A DNA stretch of 64,000 nucleotides from Diploscapter coronatus. Its lineage: Eukaryota; Nematoda; Chromadorea; Rhabditida; Rhabditidae. Below, piece after piece: positions 32,677 to 45,100 of this stretch. Position 1 is the stretch's first letter, and each line of letters opens with the position of its first letter. Made by a program: the position numbers and the translations under genes. The notes beneath the pieces are model-generated. The model did not search any database. It saw only the letters and a program-made list of their open reading frames with translations, and was not told where the DNA came from. The stretch covers positions 49,429,249-49,493,248 of the forward strand of contig OZ038423.1 of NCBI GenBank assembly GCA_964036155.1, written 5' to 3'.

Positions 32677-33554
32677 ATGTTTCCGAAAATTATTATTCTA
32701 ATATTCGCATTATATAATTTTCAATCAGTGTTATGCGACAAGAAAGAGTTGGTAGATGAACTTTCAGGAGGTAAAATTTTTAATTTGATTAGAAATTCTT
32801 TGAAAAATGGTTGATATTGCAGAATTGGCTCAAATATTTCCAGAAGTCAATGATACGATTTCGGAGGAAGATATCAAATTCGTGCAAAAGGTAAATAATT
32901 TTTTCTCGCGCTATTTTTAATGAAAATATTTCACCAGTAATGTTTCTTCACTTGTTTTTCTTCAGTTTTTTCCTATTTTTCGAAGAGTCTACTGCATAAA
33001 ATGAAGTGTTCTATGAAAAATAATTAGAACTATCGTATAATTTTCAGATCAACTTGATTGTCCAGGATAATTCGAAGCAGGTTGGCGAGAGAATTATCGA
33101 CATCCGAAAACTGTCCGTTCCTTATGTCCGGAAGAAGATGGGCAAAGAGGGCGAGAAAGTCACTGATGTCGAGATTTGGAAGAACCAAGTTCCACGATTG
33201 AATAGTTTGGTCAACAAGAATGATCAGTGGATGACCAGACTGAAGAAGGACGATGTTAGTGATAAGGTAAATGTTTTTAGTCAAAATTTATTGATATTTT
33301 TCAACTGAAATCATGATAGAAATGATCGAAATTTTTAAGGTTGGAATTTATTGATGTTTAAATTGGATGCTATTTTTATGTAATTATTTTAGGTCAAAGC
33401 ACTTGAAACGGAAATCAGAAAGCTGGATCAGGCACTGGATATGTACACGAAAGGACACGCTTTTGTGGGGAAGGCCTTGAAAGAAGCTCTGGAAAAATCC
33501 GATGAGGACACTCTCAAGAAATATATCGAACTTCGACATGAAATTTTCGCTTGA
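32677..33554 (+). CDS. small secreted nematode protein, cluster member 4
   Basis: Exons 32677-32770, 32823-32890, 33048-33266 and 33393-33554 give 180 residues. Signal peptide MFPKIIILIFALYNFQSVLC. The middle exon of 219 nt equals the 132 and 87 nt exons of members 2 and 3 fused, so this copy lost the intron after VEIW. Family marks: INLIVQDNSKQVGERI, WMTRLKKDDVSDK, VKALETEIRKL, LDMYTKGHAFVGKAL, LKKYIELRHEIFA. AATAAA follows 11 bases after the stop. Coding quality is the best in the cluster, with GC-rich third positions, which suggests high expression. Confidence 0.82.
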
Positions 33555-33805
33555 ATAATAGATAAATAAAATATTTTAAACTTGTATTTTGTTTTATGTT
33601 AAACTAGATATGTAGTCGCTTGATTTTTTCTAAATTATGAACTTTGAATTTTCTTCGATCAAATATTATAGTCTTCAAGACGCATCAACCATCAGTAGGT
33701 GAATGACAGAACTGGATTGAATGCTGTATGATAAAACTTGAGGTTATTTTTCATTAGAAACACTATCACCAAAATTGATCGTTTTTCGACTTATTAGTAT
33801 CAATT

Positions 33806-34577
33806 ATGATTATTTTTCTAGTTTTATTATCCCTACTTCACTTTCAACCTATTTCATGCGAAGATAGTGGGAAAGATAGAGAAGCCAAAATGAATGGTTT
33901 GGCTAAACGTAAAAATCCATTTGATCAATTTATGATCACTACACTTCAATCAATTGTTGTTATTCATGAAGTTTCAGAAATGTCGAAAATGTTTCCCACT
34001 TCATTAAAAATGGATCGTTCAGAAGCCGAATTCACGGCGAAGGTTTTTTTTAATCTTATTCCTATATTTTTTCAAAATTGTTAAAGGTCGCTGGTGTTGC
34101 TCAGAATATTTCAATACCGCCTGAGGAACGATTGGAGAAAATCGAGAAATTCTACTTCCCGTTGGACGTCAAATATTCGCCAACACAACAAGAAGGAAGG
34201 AAATGTCGGACGATGAGATCTGGGCAAGATTTTATGATATTTCCTTATAAAATATGTAAAAAAAAATGTTTCAGAAGATCCAAACCCCCATAATGAACAT
34301 GATGATAAATTTGTACGATAAACTATCTAAGCGATATGAACCCTGAGGTAAATTAACTGCGAATAGTTTAGAAATTGAGTTGGTTCAGGTCAGAGCAATT
34401 AGTAAACGGGTTAGAACGTTGGAAAGGAAACCAGAAATGTACCAGGAAGGATATGATTACGTTTTCGATCATCTGAGATCGACCGTGAATAACGTAACTG
34501 ATTCGGATTTGGACAAATACATTTCTATCTGGGACGCAATTAGGAAGAATAGGCGTATAAATTGGTTTAAAAGTTGA
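33806..34577 (+). pseudogene. broken small secreted family member (cluster member 5)
   Basis: Exons 33806-33908, 33978-34042, about 34087-34210, about 34274-34344 and 34389-34577 align with member 6. A signal peptide (MIIFLVLLSLLHFQPISC) is present. In the third exon the frame breaks just after FYFPL (about 34160): the expected continuation down to MSDDEIW lies in another frame, as if one base were missing. The donor after EIW is GC rather than GT. The fourth exon ends RYEP then TGA before the splice. The last exon is intact (VRAISKRVRTLERKPEMYQEG...ISIWDAIRKN). Two lesions suggest a pseudogene; an assembly error could explain only one. Confidence 0.65.
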
Positions 34578-34876
34578 TAATTTGGGATATCTAGACAAAT
34601 TTTAAATGGGCATTTTCTTGCAAGAAGACTTCTGTATGAATTACTCTGAAACAAATAAATGGTTTCATCTTTAAAAATTTGGTTTTCGAGACTTTTATAT
34701 GGTATCAGAGAAAAATGATTGAAATGAAAGAACAACCGATTTTGATATCATGGTTGGTCATTATGACTCAAATGTTCAGTATTTATCATCTGGAGTCTAC
34801 CGGCAAAATAATTCATTTTCACTACAACTCGAGAAATTGGCGTTCTTTTCAATTAAGTGTTTTTTTCAAGACAAAA

Positions 34877-35927
34877 ATGCTCATATTGCTAATCTCTGTT
34901 GTTCTTCTTCAATGTCAGCTTATTTCTTGCTATATGAAGTTTTTCAAAGTCAATGAACTTGCAAGAGGTGAGTGCAATTACTGTTGCTTTTCAATGATGA
35001 TAATTTGGAAAAAGATAAATGAAAAATAACTCGATTTCTCTTCAAATCTTAGAAGGATATTTGTACGGTTTGTACTTCCGATTTTAGATATGTCGAAAAT
35101 ATTCCCAGTCTCAGCAGGTTTTGGTGATGCTGAAGCTAAATTAGCTGCTCACGTAAGAAGCTAGAATTTTACAGCATTTTCTTTTAATCTTGCACTTTAG
35201 ATAGCTACCGTTGCTCAGAACGGTGAAATTTCTGTGGATGAACGATTGAATCAAATTCGAGGATTTTTCTTCCCAGTCGGTAGGAAGATGTTTGGAAATG
35301 CTACCACTAATGGCAAGATGTCCGATGATCAATTTTGGGTATGTTTTAGTTCATTTTTCCACCTATTGAAAATCCTTTAACTTCGTTATTATTTTCTGAC
35401 ATTCTTTTCTCTAGCTTCTAAATAAAATAGTAAAGTAGTGGCAGAATAAAAAATGGTGTAATTTATTTTTAATTATACATAATTTAGGCAGAAAATAATC
35501 ATCAAATCCGCGGGATGGCAAGCTTGTATGACAAATGGAGCAAGCGATTGTCGGAAGAATCTGCGGAGGTCAGCGAAATTGATGCTTGATACAGAATATC
35601 AGAAGATTATTTGTAAATATTACTAATGTTCAAGGATTAGGCCAAATTTAGATGGCATTAAAAATCCTAGCGATGAGATGAGTGTGATGATAATGCAAAA
35701 AACGCATGAGAATTTTAAAAATATTAACATTTTTAGGAAAAGGAGACTTATAAATTCAGATCAAATCGATCAGCAAAGGTGTTCGAGCACTTGAACGGGT
35801 GCCGAAAATGTTCAATAGCGATGAAAACTTCGTGTGCAATCAATTGATGATGGTTTTGAGCAGGGTTTCTGAAGCTACACTCGATAAATACAAATCAATC
35901 TGGGATGATATGAAGAATCAAAAATAA
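34877..35927 (+). CDS. small secreted nematode protein, cluster member 6
   Basis: Exons 34877-34967, 35088-35152, 35201-35338, 35488-35568 and 35760-35927 give 180 residues. Signal peptide MLILLISVVLLQCQLISC. It forms a subgroup with broken member 5: DMSKIFPVSAG, IATVAQNGEISVDERL, MSDDQFW at an exon end, WSKRLSEESAE in place of the RLKKDDV motif, then IKSISKGVRALERVPKMF and LDKYKSIWDDMKNQK. The exon pattern is the same as in the rest of the family. Confidence 0.75.
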
Positions 35928-36260
35928 TTTGAAGAAACGCTCATCTTGTCTTCTCGATAAATTAGATTTCTGTTTATGGACGCAAATTATAAAATAAGAG
36001 ATAAAAATTTTTTCTACTTGAAGAGCTTTATAGGCAGCTACTAGAAAGAATAAATGGCATTCGAAGTAAAAACTTTTAGATAAAGAACAAATAATCACAA
36101 ACCCTACAGCTCTGCATATTACGAAACGCTTGAATGACTTTTATCGGCTGCTTGATAGGGGCATTAACGAATTATTAATGAATTTATCACTAAATGATGA
36201 TAGAATTATTGACCTCGAATTGATCAAATCAGACAAGATTCTAGCTTTTGCATGAGAAAC

Positions 36261-36269
36261 TATATAAAT
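36261..36269 (+). promoter_or_regulatory. TATA box of the glucosylceramidase gene
   Basis: TATATAAAT about 90 bases before the start codon at 36358. Confidence 0.45.
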
Positions 36270-36357
36270 CACGAATAGCATTTATTGGTGCTAATTTTCT
36301 TGTGGCTTATCATTTGTGAACGTATTTTGCTAAATTTATACTAATTTATCACTAGTT

Positions 36358-39025
36358 ATGTTTCTGAAACAATACTGCACTGCTCTTATACTATTAGTCG
36401 CTACTGAATTAATTGAAGCTCAATATCCATGTGCGCCTCGCACCTATAAAGACGGATACTCAGTATGTGTATGCAACTCGACTTATTGGTTGGTAAAAGT
36501 AGCATTTATTTCTTGATTTAATGGAAATTTTAGTGATTCAATCGAACCCCCTGGTCAATTACAAAAAGGCACCGGCGCTCTCTACTACTCATCAAAGCAA
36601 GGAGCCAGAATGAGAAAGACAATTGTTTCTTCTCAAAGATCAGCGCCCGGTAGATGGTTTTCGAATTGAATGATACATTACTTTGTCCGTAATTTGGAAG
36701 CCACCAAATTGGTGCACGCCATTTTTTGTTAGAAAGGGAAAATATAGAATGTGAAAATATGATACTTGACTAAATTTTATTCATTTTCTCATCCTATTTT
36801 CAAATTCTAAGACATTGAAATTGATAAATGCAAATAGATTTTGTTGCTTTTTTCTCAGGTCAGTCAAAGTTCCTGGAAATCGATTCTTCGCAGCAATTCC
36901 AGAAAATCTTCGGATTCGGTGCGACATTCACCGATGCTTCAATGGTCAATATCAATTCTCTGCCGAAGGAAATGGGTGCAAATATCATAAAGCAGTACTA
37001 TTCTCGGGAAAGTGGTAATTATCATCGTGAATTTTGTGAATTTCGTAAACCATAGCCCTTACTTTCTGCACAATTATAGCACTTTTGTTCAGAAAGTGGA
37101 TATGAAATACAAATAGACATGGGATACAGCAAACTCAATATTTGTACTTCTAATTTTGTTCAAATTCAGGAATTGGCTACACATTTGGTCGAGTTCCCAT
37201 GGGCGCGACAGATTTTTCCACGAAAGGCTACACCTACGACGATGTGGAAAATGATTTTGATCTGAGGAACTTCGCGATTCCTCAGGATGAAGTCGATAAC
37301 AGAATAAGCCATATCTTATCTGCAATTTCGTATACCAATAATACAATAAAACTTATTGCTACTCCGTGGTCACCACCAGGTTTACATATTTTAAAATCTT
37401 CAAACTTTGAAAAGGGTGAATTTAGCCTGGATGAAAACGAATAATAATATACTAAATTATGGTATGATCAATGGGGATATCAATATCAATGATACTTATT
37501 TCCGAACATGGGCTAATTATTTCGTTAGGTCTAGAGATTTTCATAACTTTGAATTTATCAAAATTTTAGATTCTTTGACGAATATCAAAAGCAGAATGTG
37601 TCATTTTGGGGATTTTCCATTCAAAACGCGCCATCAAAAACGGGATTCACACAATATAATAGTCCGACCTGCCAATACACTGCTGAAATGGAAACGTATA
37701 TCTGTCAAAGTATTCTATTTGGAAGTGATGGATTTTTAGGGATTTCATAGCTAAATATGTTGGTAGGATAATCAAGAATTCTACCAATACGAAGGATTTG
37801 AACCTGATTATTTTCGATGACAATCGAGATAAAGTCGAAGATTGGACAGATATGGTGAATTTGCTAGAATTAAAAAAAGGTTATTTATTCAGATTTTGGG
37901 CGATGCGTTCGCTGCTAAGCATGTAGCTGGCATCGGACTTCATTGGTACGATGACAGAGATTTCAACGCCTTTCTGGTCAATAACACTCACTACAAATGG
38001 CCACAGTACTTCATTTTGAGCACCGAAGTAGATTTTGTTCTAAGTAAAACTAGGGAGCACGTTCGTCAGATGAAGAAAAGATATGGGGAGTTAGTAAGGG
38101 CAAAATCATATCATGACCTAACACAAGAAACGATAATTTCCTGTCAGAGGTATAAAATTGTGCGGAACGTGTTATCGGGGGTAGATCGGATAAGATATCT
38201 GACGAGCATTCCCATATGCATGATTCTAAACCTTTTTTTTTTTTTTTAATTTATTAAATTCGTTAGCAAAATTACACATTTTACTAACATTTCAAGATCA
38301 AAATGAATAAACAAATTTTTATATGTAGGCGAGAACAGATTGGAGAAACGGCAAGACTCACGTAGTGTTGGGTGATTGGGCTGCAGGTGCTGGGTATGCA
38401 TCGAATGTCATTCAGGATCTGCATACTTGGTACTCGGGATGGATCGGTCGGACAATATCTTCATTCTTTCTTGATAAATAGTGATTTTAGATATGAATCT
38501 TGCCCTCGACACTGAAGGCGGTCCATCATGGACCAAGAATATCGCTGACGCTCCAATTATCGTCAATGCAAGCGCAACTGAGTATTATAAGCAACCGATG
38601 TACCACGCCATTGCTCACTTTAGGTAAAGAAATAGTGATTTTAAAAAAATATATATATTAGCTCTTATATAGTGAAAAATCTAAACTAAAAATGAAATCT
38701 CAAAAATGCAAAATTTTAAAATATATATTTTCTGAATTTTATGATTTTCAGTAAATTTATCCAACCAAATGCGACGAGAATTGCTGAAACTTGGATGTCG
38801 TTCGACACGATTGGATTGAATGCAGTAGCATTTCTGAATCCAGATGGAACGCGAACTGTCGTCATTCATAATTATGACATGGTAACTAAATTTCTTAATT
38901 TTGCTTACTTAAAAATACAATTATAGCTCCAAGTGGGAGTTAACATTGTCGAAAAAACGAATCCAGGATATTATTACTCCTTTGAAATGGACCCATATTC
39001 GATAGCTACCTTGACCATAAATTAG
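36358..39025 (+). CDS. glucosylceramidase-like GH30 protein with mutated acid/base residue
   Basis: Twelve exons: 36358-36488, 36534-36649, 36859-37014, 37170-37379, 37426-37528, 37570-37695, 37740-37854, 37893-38036, 38329-38446, 38491-38623, 38752-38881, 38927-39025 (1581 nt, 526 residues). A signal peptide (MFLKQYCTALILLVATELIEA) suggests a lysosomal or secreted protein. Family signatures: VCVCNSTYCDS, FQKIFGFGATFTDAS, GIGYTFGRVPMGATDFS, ATPWSPPAWMKTN, HVAGIGLHWY, WIDMNLALDTEGGPSW, PMYHAIAHFSKFI. Glucosylceramidase splits glucosylceramide into glucose and ceramide. The nucleophile Glu is present (ILSTEVD), but the acid/base motif NEP reads QNAPS, with GCG (Ala) for Glu. The gene is otherwise intact, with small introns (38-46 nt among them), so it may be a pseudoenzyme rather than a dying gene. 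An AATAAA signal lies at 39078-39083. Confidence 0.92.
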
Positions 39026-39077
39026 ACATTTTGGACGAGCTATTGTATTGTTGTCAATTGTAGATAGGAAACTTGTA

Positions 39078-39083
39078 AATAAA
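39078..39083 (+). terminator. polyadenylation signal of the glucosylceramidase gene
   Basis: AATAAA 53 bases after the stop codon, the first such signal downstream. Confidence 0.6.
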
Positions 39084-42000
39084 ATCTATTTTTTCGCTTG
39101 ATTTTCTTGCTGAAATACAGGAGATTACAAAATTAGAATACATCCATCTCTCCACTCTCCAACGATTTAATTTTCGGTCTCTCTCACTATTGGCTTTATT
39201 CTCGTTTCAAGCAGTTGGAGAAAATTTACCTCATAAAATTCAACAACTCCACGTGGTCCGAAAGACAACAATACTCCTGTGGTGACAACTAGACAACACC
39301 CAAGCAGCCGCTTTCGATCCGTGTAAATCACTATATTTTGCGCTATTTATTTGTGTTGCGTGTATTTTGAATGCACTAACAGATTTTTTAACAAAATTTA
39401 TTGAATTTCTAACTATCAGAATAATCAAAAAATAAAATGACCAAAATTGAAAATAACCGAAGGCACTCATCAGAAAAGAGCAACAATTCCAAGAAACATA
39501 AAATCGGAATTTCAACAAAAAAAATCAAGAATAAAACGAAAAATGTTTGGAAATGTGATTGAATTGTTGACGAAGACACTGCATTGGAGAAGGTTATGAA
39601 AGTCATGAGATGTGCAAAGCGAAGCAGAAATAGGGGACAGCGGAAGAAATGAGGAAGGTGCGCGCATTTCTACAGACATGAAATAGTAAAATGGTACAAT
39701 CTTGGACAAATTTCTTTGAAATTACTTAGTCTTGAAAATCATATCTCTGATCAAAAATACATTGCGAAAGTGATCAAATGAGAAAAATAGTCAAACTTTC
39801 AACTCATTTGTTCATTTTTCAGAGCTAGAAAAGCATGATTTTCACAACTAATAAATCTTGTATGTATAGAATTTGAGTCTAAAAACTAGAATTTTCATAA
39901 AATCTTGTAAATGGCAAGCAATTTGAGGCTGGAATGGGAATTCTTCGTTCAAAAACATTGACTTCCCATTCCAGCCTCTCAATTTGATAATCAGCTAAAA
40001 TCGGTAATGGTTCATCTACAGTTTTGTATATTCGCCCTACAATCAGTCTCTACACAATTTGTACCTACAAGTTATCTTTTTACAATTCAACTAAGAGTTC
40101 GATTTGAAAAGAAGAAAGTCCACGCAAATCATATGAAGAATAGAACAGCACGACGATGATTCAAAAGACTATTTCTTTGATTGAATAATAGATGAATTAT
40201 TGAATTATAAGAAGGCTATGCACTGAATTTGGAGTTGTCGTAATGATATGATATCTTTTTAGACTCTTCAGACTTTTAAAGAAAGGAACATTGAAATTTA
40301 AACAAGACGGTAACTCAAAAATAGCAAGATTTTTACCAATAAGACATGAAACGACTATGCTTAGAAACTATCGAATAAATGGGGAATAGGTTTGGCTAAT
40401 GGCGGAATAATTCTTGCCATCTCAATGTCTTATTGTCAAAATCGTGTTATTGTTTTTAAATTGCCGTCAAGACAAATTACAACTTCATATATTTCGAATT
40501 TAAGATATCATGAGTTCCCCAACTATTTTGATTTTGAAATTTAGGAATCATATCATCACGAAATAGGGTCATAAGGCCAGCTCTCTCGACTATTTATAGC
40601 AATCGAAAGTGGTTAATTGAGCTAAAACTAATAATTGGAAATGAACGCGATGGGTGCAGCAAAAGGCCGAGAAAAATCACAACGAACAGAGAAACGATAA
40701 TATTTGTCTTAGTTTTGGATAAAATGAGTTGGTTATCAAATTCTCTGTCCATACACAAAATAAAATGAAGAATAAAGCGCAAACCTGCACAGAAAACACA
40801 AAACTATGGAGAAAACCTATGAAAAATGATGATTGCATCATAAAGTTAGATAAACGAATGTAATACAGCGATGAATGAAGACTGAATGGACGGGAAGTTA
40901 ACATAATCATAATGATGAAAATGATGATTTGTTGATTTAATGTGTGAAAGCACTAATGAAGGAAGGGAAGTGCAGTGAAGTGATCAAGTGAAACGGTCAG
41001 AGCAAGACATCTCAAGTTGAGAAATGACATCAGCATTTTCGAAAAATAATGACGGATCTACCGGGTGTTTCAAGTTCATCGTAGCAACTTTGAAGTTGAA
41101 TAATGTTTTACAAGTTTGATGGGAACCGCATCATTTTTTCGAAACTTTGAAAATATAATCAAAATGATGCACGGCTGATAGTGCACATATGAACATCATC
41201 AAATTGCGCTTTTCGGATATACAGTGCAACAGCAAAAATGACAAATCGATTAGCCAAAATGAAGCAGCAAAGCAAAGAAAATGAACGAATGCACTGAATC
41301 TGCCAGTGCAAACGATACGACGACAACTGTGTGTGAAGCGGGGAGAGATCGGCAGAGAAAATAGGAAAAATCGTTTTAAAAAATGGAGAAAATCCACAAA
41401 ATCAGCTGGAATTTCACACGATTCAGCTGAAAAGGTAATTACAATCCACACAAATGAGCGAAAGCTGATAGAACAGAAGCGGAAATGTAGCAATTCGATA
41501 TTGGAAAGGGCTGATTGATTCCGAGTTTTCGATGTTTTCGAACCAACCAGAAAAATTCGATGAACTAAAAGACATTTTTAGATATTTCGGATATGAAATA
41601 TGAAAATCGTGACAAACGGGGTTACATGGAGTGGATGTCACACACGAAAAAGATCGGATGCGGGAAATTGTTGATCGATGAAAATATCTATAATTAAACG
41701 AAAGTTAGCCGCAAACTCATACAATTTAGCTCCGATACGGGCAACTTTCCGGTAGAATTAACGATATTTTTGATCAATCAGCAATTTTCGCACCAATGAA
41801 ACCGCGCCTAAGATCGACTGCAAAAACGACATTGCCCCAGCAAAATGTGAGTAGAAAATATGTGATGATGAAACGGATATAACCTTAGCAAAAAGAAGAA
41901 TAAAATATCAACGACGATGCAATTTAAATTAATTAGTAACAAAAATGTGACTAATTATCGGAAAAAGATACGATAGGGGAATAAAACGTGAGTAAAGTGG

Positions 42001-42167
42001 CAGTGCTGCAAAGAAAATGATACTTCACCACGACACAAGATAGCTGAACTCAATTGGAAGAGAAAACGCTAGAAATCGATACAATCGACTGCTTTTTAGA
42101 GTTGATCAAAAATTGGTGGAAGTCCTGAAACATCAACTCAGGAAAACCAATTGATGTAGACGCACAT
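39084..42167. other. intergenic DNA between convergent genes
   Basis: About 3 kb between the 3' ends of the glucosylceramidase and Smaug genes; the right part should hold the Smaug 3' UTR. Apart from the hairpin at 39925-39978, no supported feature. Open frames at 41131-41518 look accidental. Confidence 0.45.
39925..39978. repeat. perfect 16-bp hairpin
   Basis: GAGGCTGGAATGGGAA at 39925-39940 is followed after a 22-nt loop by its exact reverse complement at 39963-39978. It is GC-richer than its surroundings. It may be a small-RNA precursor, a transcription-end structure between convergent genes, or a foldback remnant. Confidence 0.65.
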
Positions 42168-45100
42168 TTAGACGCAATTGAGATTGAGATTTGTGAGGAG
42201 GACGTTGAAAGCGCGCTCGAATTGGGGATCCATGTCTCCAAGAGTAAGCGAATTCGTGTTGAGAGGCTCGGGAAAGACGGCAGAAGGGCGACGAGGAGAC
42301 GACGTGCTTGACGGGCATGCGGTTGGGGGAAGACGAGCAGTCGAGGGAGAAGGGGTCGAACCAGAGGGAGTCGCCGGCGTTGGAGTGGGATTAGAGGGGA
42401 GCAGCAGGATGGCGTGGTTGAAACCGTCTCTCGTCGACATCGTCACACCAGACTCGTGTCGGGTGCGTGGACTGCCAGCGCCTGAGCAGCTGCCACGGTC
42501 CGATGTGCACGAGGAATAGCCGGATGTAGCTTCGTTCTCCATCACCCAAGGGTTCATCGAGAGGTTCAGCTGAAATTGCACGATTCGTTTCGGGATGATG
42601 AGAATTAGATAAGTGTCTAGGCCACAAACCGCATTGGCCTCGCGGACCTGTTCCTCGAGTTGGTTCTGCAAGGTGACGATGTCGTTGGAAGAGTAGATAG
42701 CAGACGGCCAGCATTGCATGTTGATCTGATTATTGGAAGACGCCGGCTAAAAATATTTTTAAATGATTTTTTTTAATCTTTTTCTACCTGCTGAGATACT
42801 TGGTTGTTTTGTCGCTGCATGATATTTGCCCTTTGCTGCATCAGAGCTGCAGATGGTTGCATTTGGTTGTTGATATGAGGCGAGGTGGCAGCATCCTTTC
42901 GAGTCACTTGAGGCCCGATCTGGAAATGCGAGATTTTATTGAAGTACCATTAATGAGACCAATACCTGCATGGGTTGAGACACATTTCTTTCGAGGTGAA
43001 CATCATTGTTCTCAATTCCCCTCGCTTGTTCGTTGTTATGTCGCATGCCGTTGCTCGTCATCGGAATATGATTTGGAGCGGATCGATATTGGGGGATGTT
43101 GATGGCTTGGAGCTGAGGCTGAAAATTATCATGAACAAAGTTCTTTTTTTTTCATTATTCAAACCTTTCTGGCCTGTTGCGAGCATCCCATCGGCATGAT
43201 TGGAGTCTCCTCTGGACGAGACTCCACTCGTCTTGGTATTCTCTTTTGTGGTGGAGATTGGCGCATGCTCTGGCTTTGTTGGAGCATCTGAAAATATTTT
43301 CGTTTTTTTTCTTCAAATTATTTTGTTTTACTTGATGAAGATGGTGTGCCTTCTGATTCGCCAGAATCTGGTTGTTGATGATCTGCGTAGCTTGTGACTG
43401 CAGAGTAGCTGCCATGATGTTCGCTTGTAAATTCTGAGCTGCTGCATTCGACTGAAGTACCATGAAGAACCGTTGAAGATGTTCGTTGTCAGCTGGCACG
43501 TTCATAATTTTCTAAAGATGTTCGATATGCTTGCGTTTCAATAGTTTTATTTCTTACACAAAAGTTCTGGAAGAGTGACATCATCTGTGGATCGAGTCCA
43601 GATGAGCATCCAGCGATTGATGCAACTTTCTGCACGAACTGCTCCTTCGCATAGCAGTGTTCACATTTACCAGCATAGGGAATGAGCATTCGATGCTTGC
43701 GCAACTCGCTTGGGCACACAAATTTACGAGCCAACTTCTTCCATTGCAAAACGCGCTGTTTCTGGGCAATCGTGAAGGCCTAAAGATATGTTCATATGAG
43801 AATGGAGATCAAATCACTAATGAACCTCATTGTTGACGATTCGATCGAATATCGAGAATAGCATAAGCAGATATTCGTCTTCGATTTCCGCGCAGTACTT
43901 CGATGACGGGAAGATGTGCTGCTGGATGATTCCCACCGTCCTGACGATAAGTGCAGGAATATTCTACAATTATTTTCAACTAATTTTCAATTTCACTTTC
44001 AAGCTATTACGTTATCAGAGATGGTGACACAAGACTGCAGCAGCCCGTCGATTTCTTCCAACTGGCTGCCCGTGGCCTTTCCCTCTGGGTCAAGCCCCAT
44101 CAGAGGAGTCGAAAGCATCTGTCGAATCACGCAAATCGCGCATCGAACGCACGCTTCTTTCTGTCGAGACGTCAGATTCGCCTGCCACTCCTTCAACACT
44201 TTTGGCCTCTCCTTCAGTTTCTCCACAGATTGAAGAATTTTTCGTCGAGCTCCTTTCGTCACCTGAAATGGAAGAAAATTTTCTGGATTTGAAATTCGAT
44301 GTTTTAGAAGATATAATTATGGTCGGGACTGGACGAAACTTTGTCTTTGATTTTAAGTTTTTTTTTCAAATTTTAGTCTTTGATCAGTCCTGATTATGAT
44401 TGAAGGAATTGAAGTCCCAATTTACAAGGTAATTAGTTTGGCTATTTAGAAACTGCATGACATTATGACACGAGACATAGGAAAATAGAATAGGAGATGG
44501 TAGGTAAGGCACCCCTTCTTAAACAATTGGACTATGCCTCAAATAATGTATCATGCATCTTCCGATTGTTTTACGTTGTCAAAATTTTCATTCATCCAAA
44601 AATGTGACATTTCCTTTCTGAAACTCATTTCTTACCTGTAATTGCTCCAGTTGCTCGTCATTCAACTGCATCATTTGTTCGTACGACATCGATGCCAGTA
44701 AAGGAGTGTATTTGTGCAGTCGTAATGTCTTCAGCCAAATTGGAACGTCTGAAATTGTCATTATTTTATTGTGTCCTGTCGCAAATTCGTATTTTCATAT
44801 TTTCGTGAGTCATTCACAGGTTCTTTAGATAGATAGGACAGATTTTATCGCCTCCTTATTTTGTCTTTTCGACGTTCGTCTGGGGCGTTGTGAGAGACAA
44901 AGCGCAATTAGTCGGTAGTTGGCTGTAGAGCTGAAGGCTGTCGCGTGCCGGAGATGGAGATAGAAGATATTTTCGAATTAAAGAATTTTAAGACAAGCGG
45001 AATATGATGGAATACTTCTGATAAAAAGACGTTAAAAACTAAATGCGTATTCATAACTTGATAATGGTACAAAGTGTGAGAACAAATGTTAATTTTCTTA

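Noticed and set aside
37696..37739. Apparent frameshift or 29-30 nt intron in the glucosylceramidase
   Set aside because: Using the upstream donor GTATAT gives a normal 44-nt GT-AG intron and an exact total of 527 codons, so there is no lesion.
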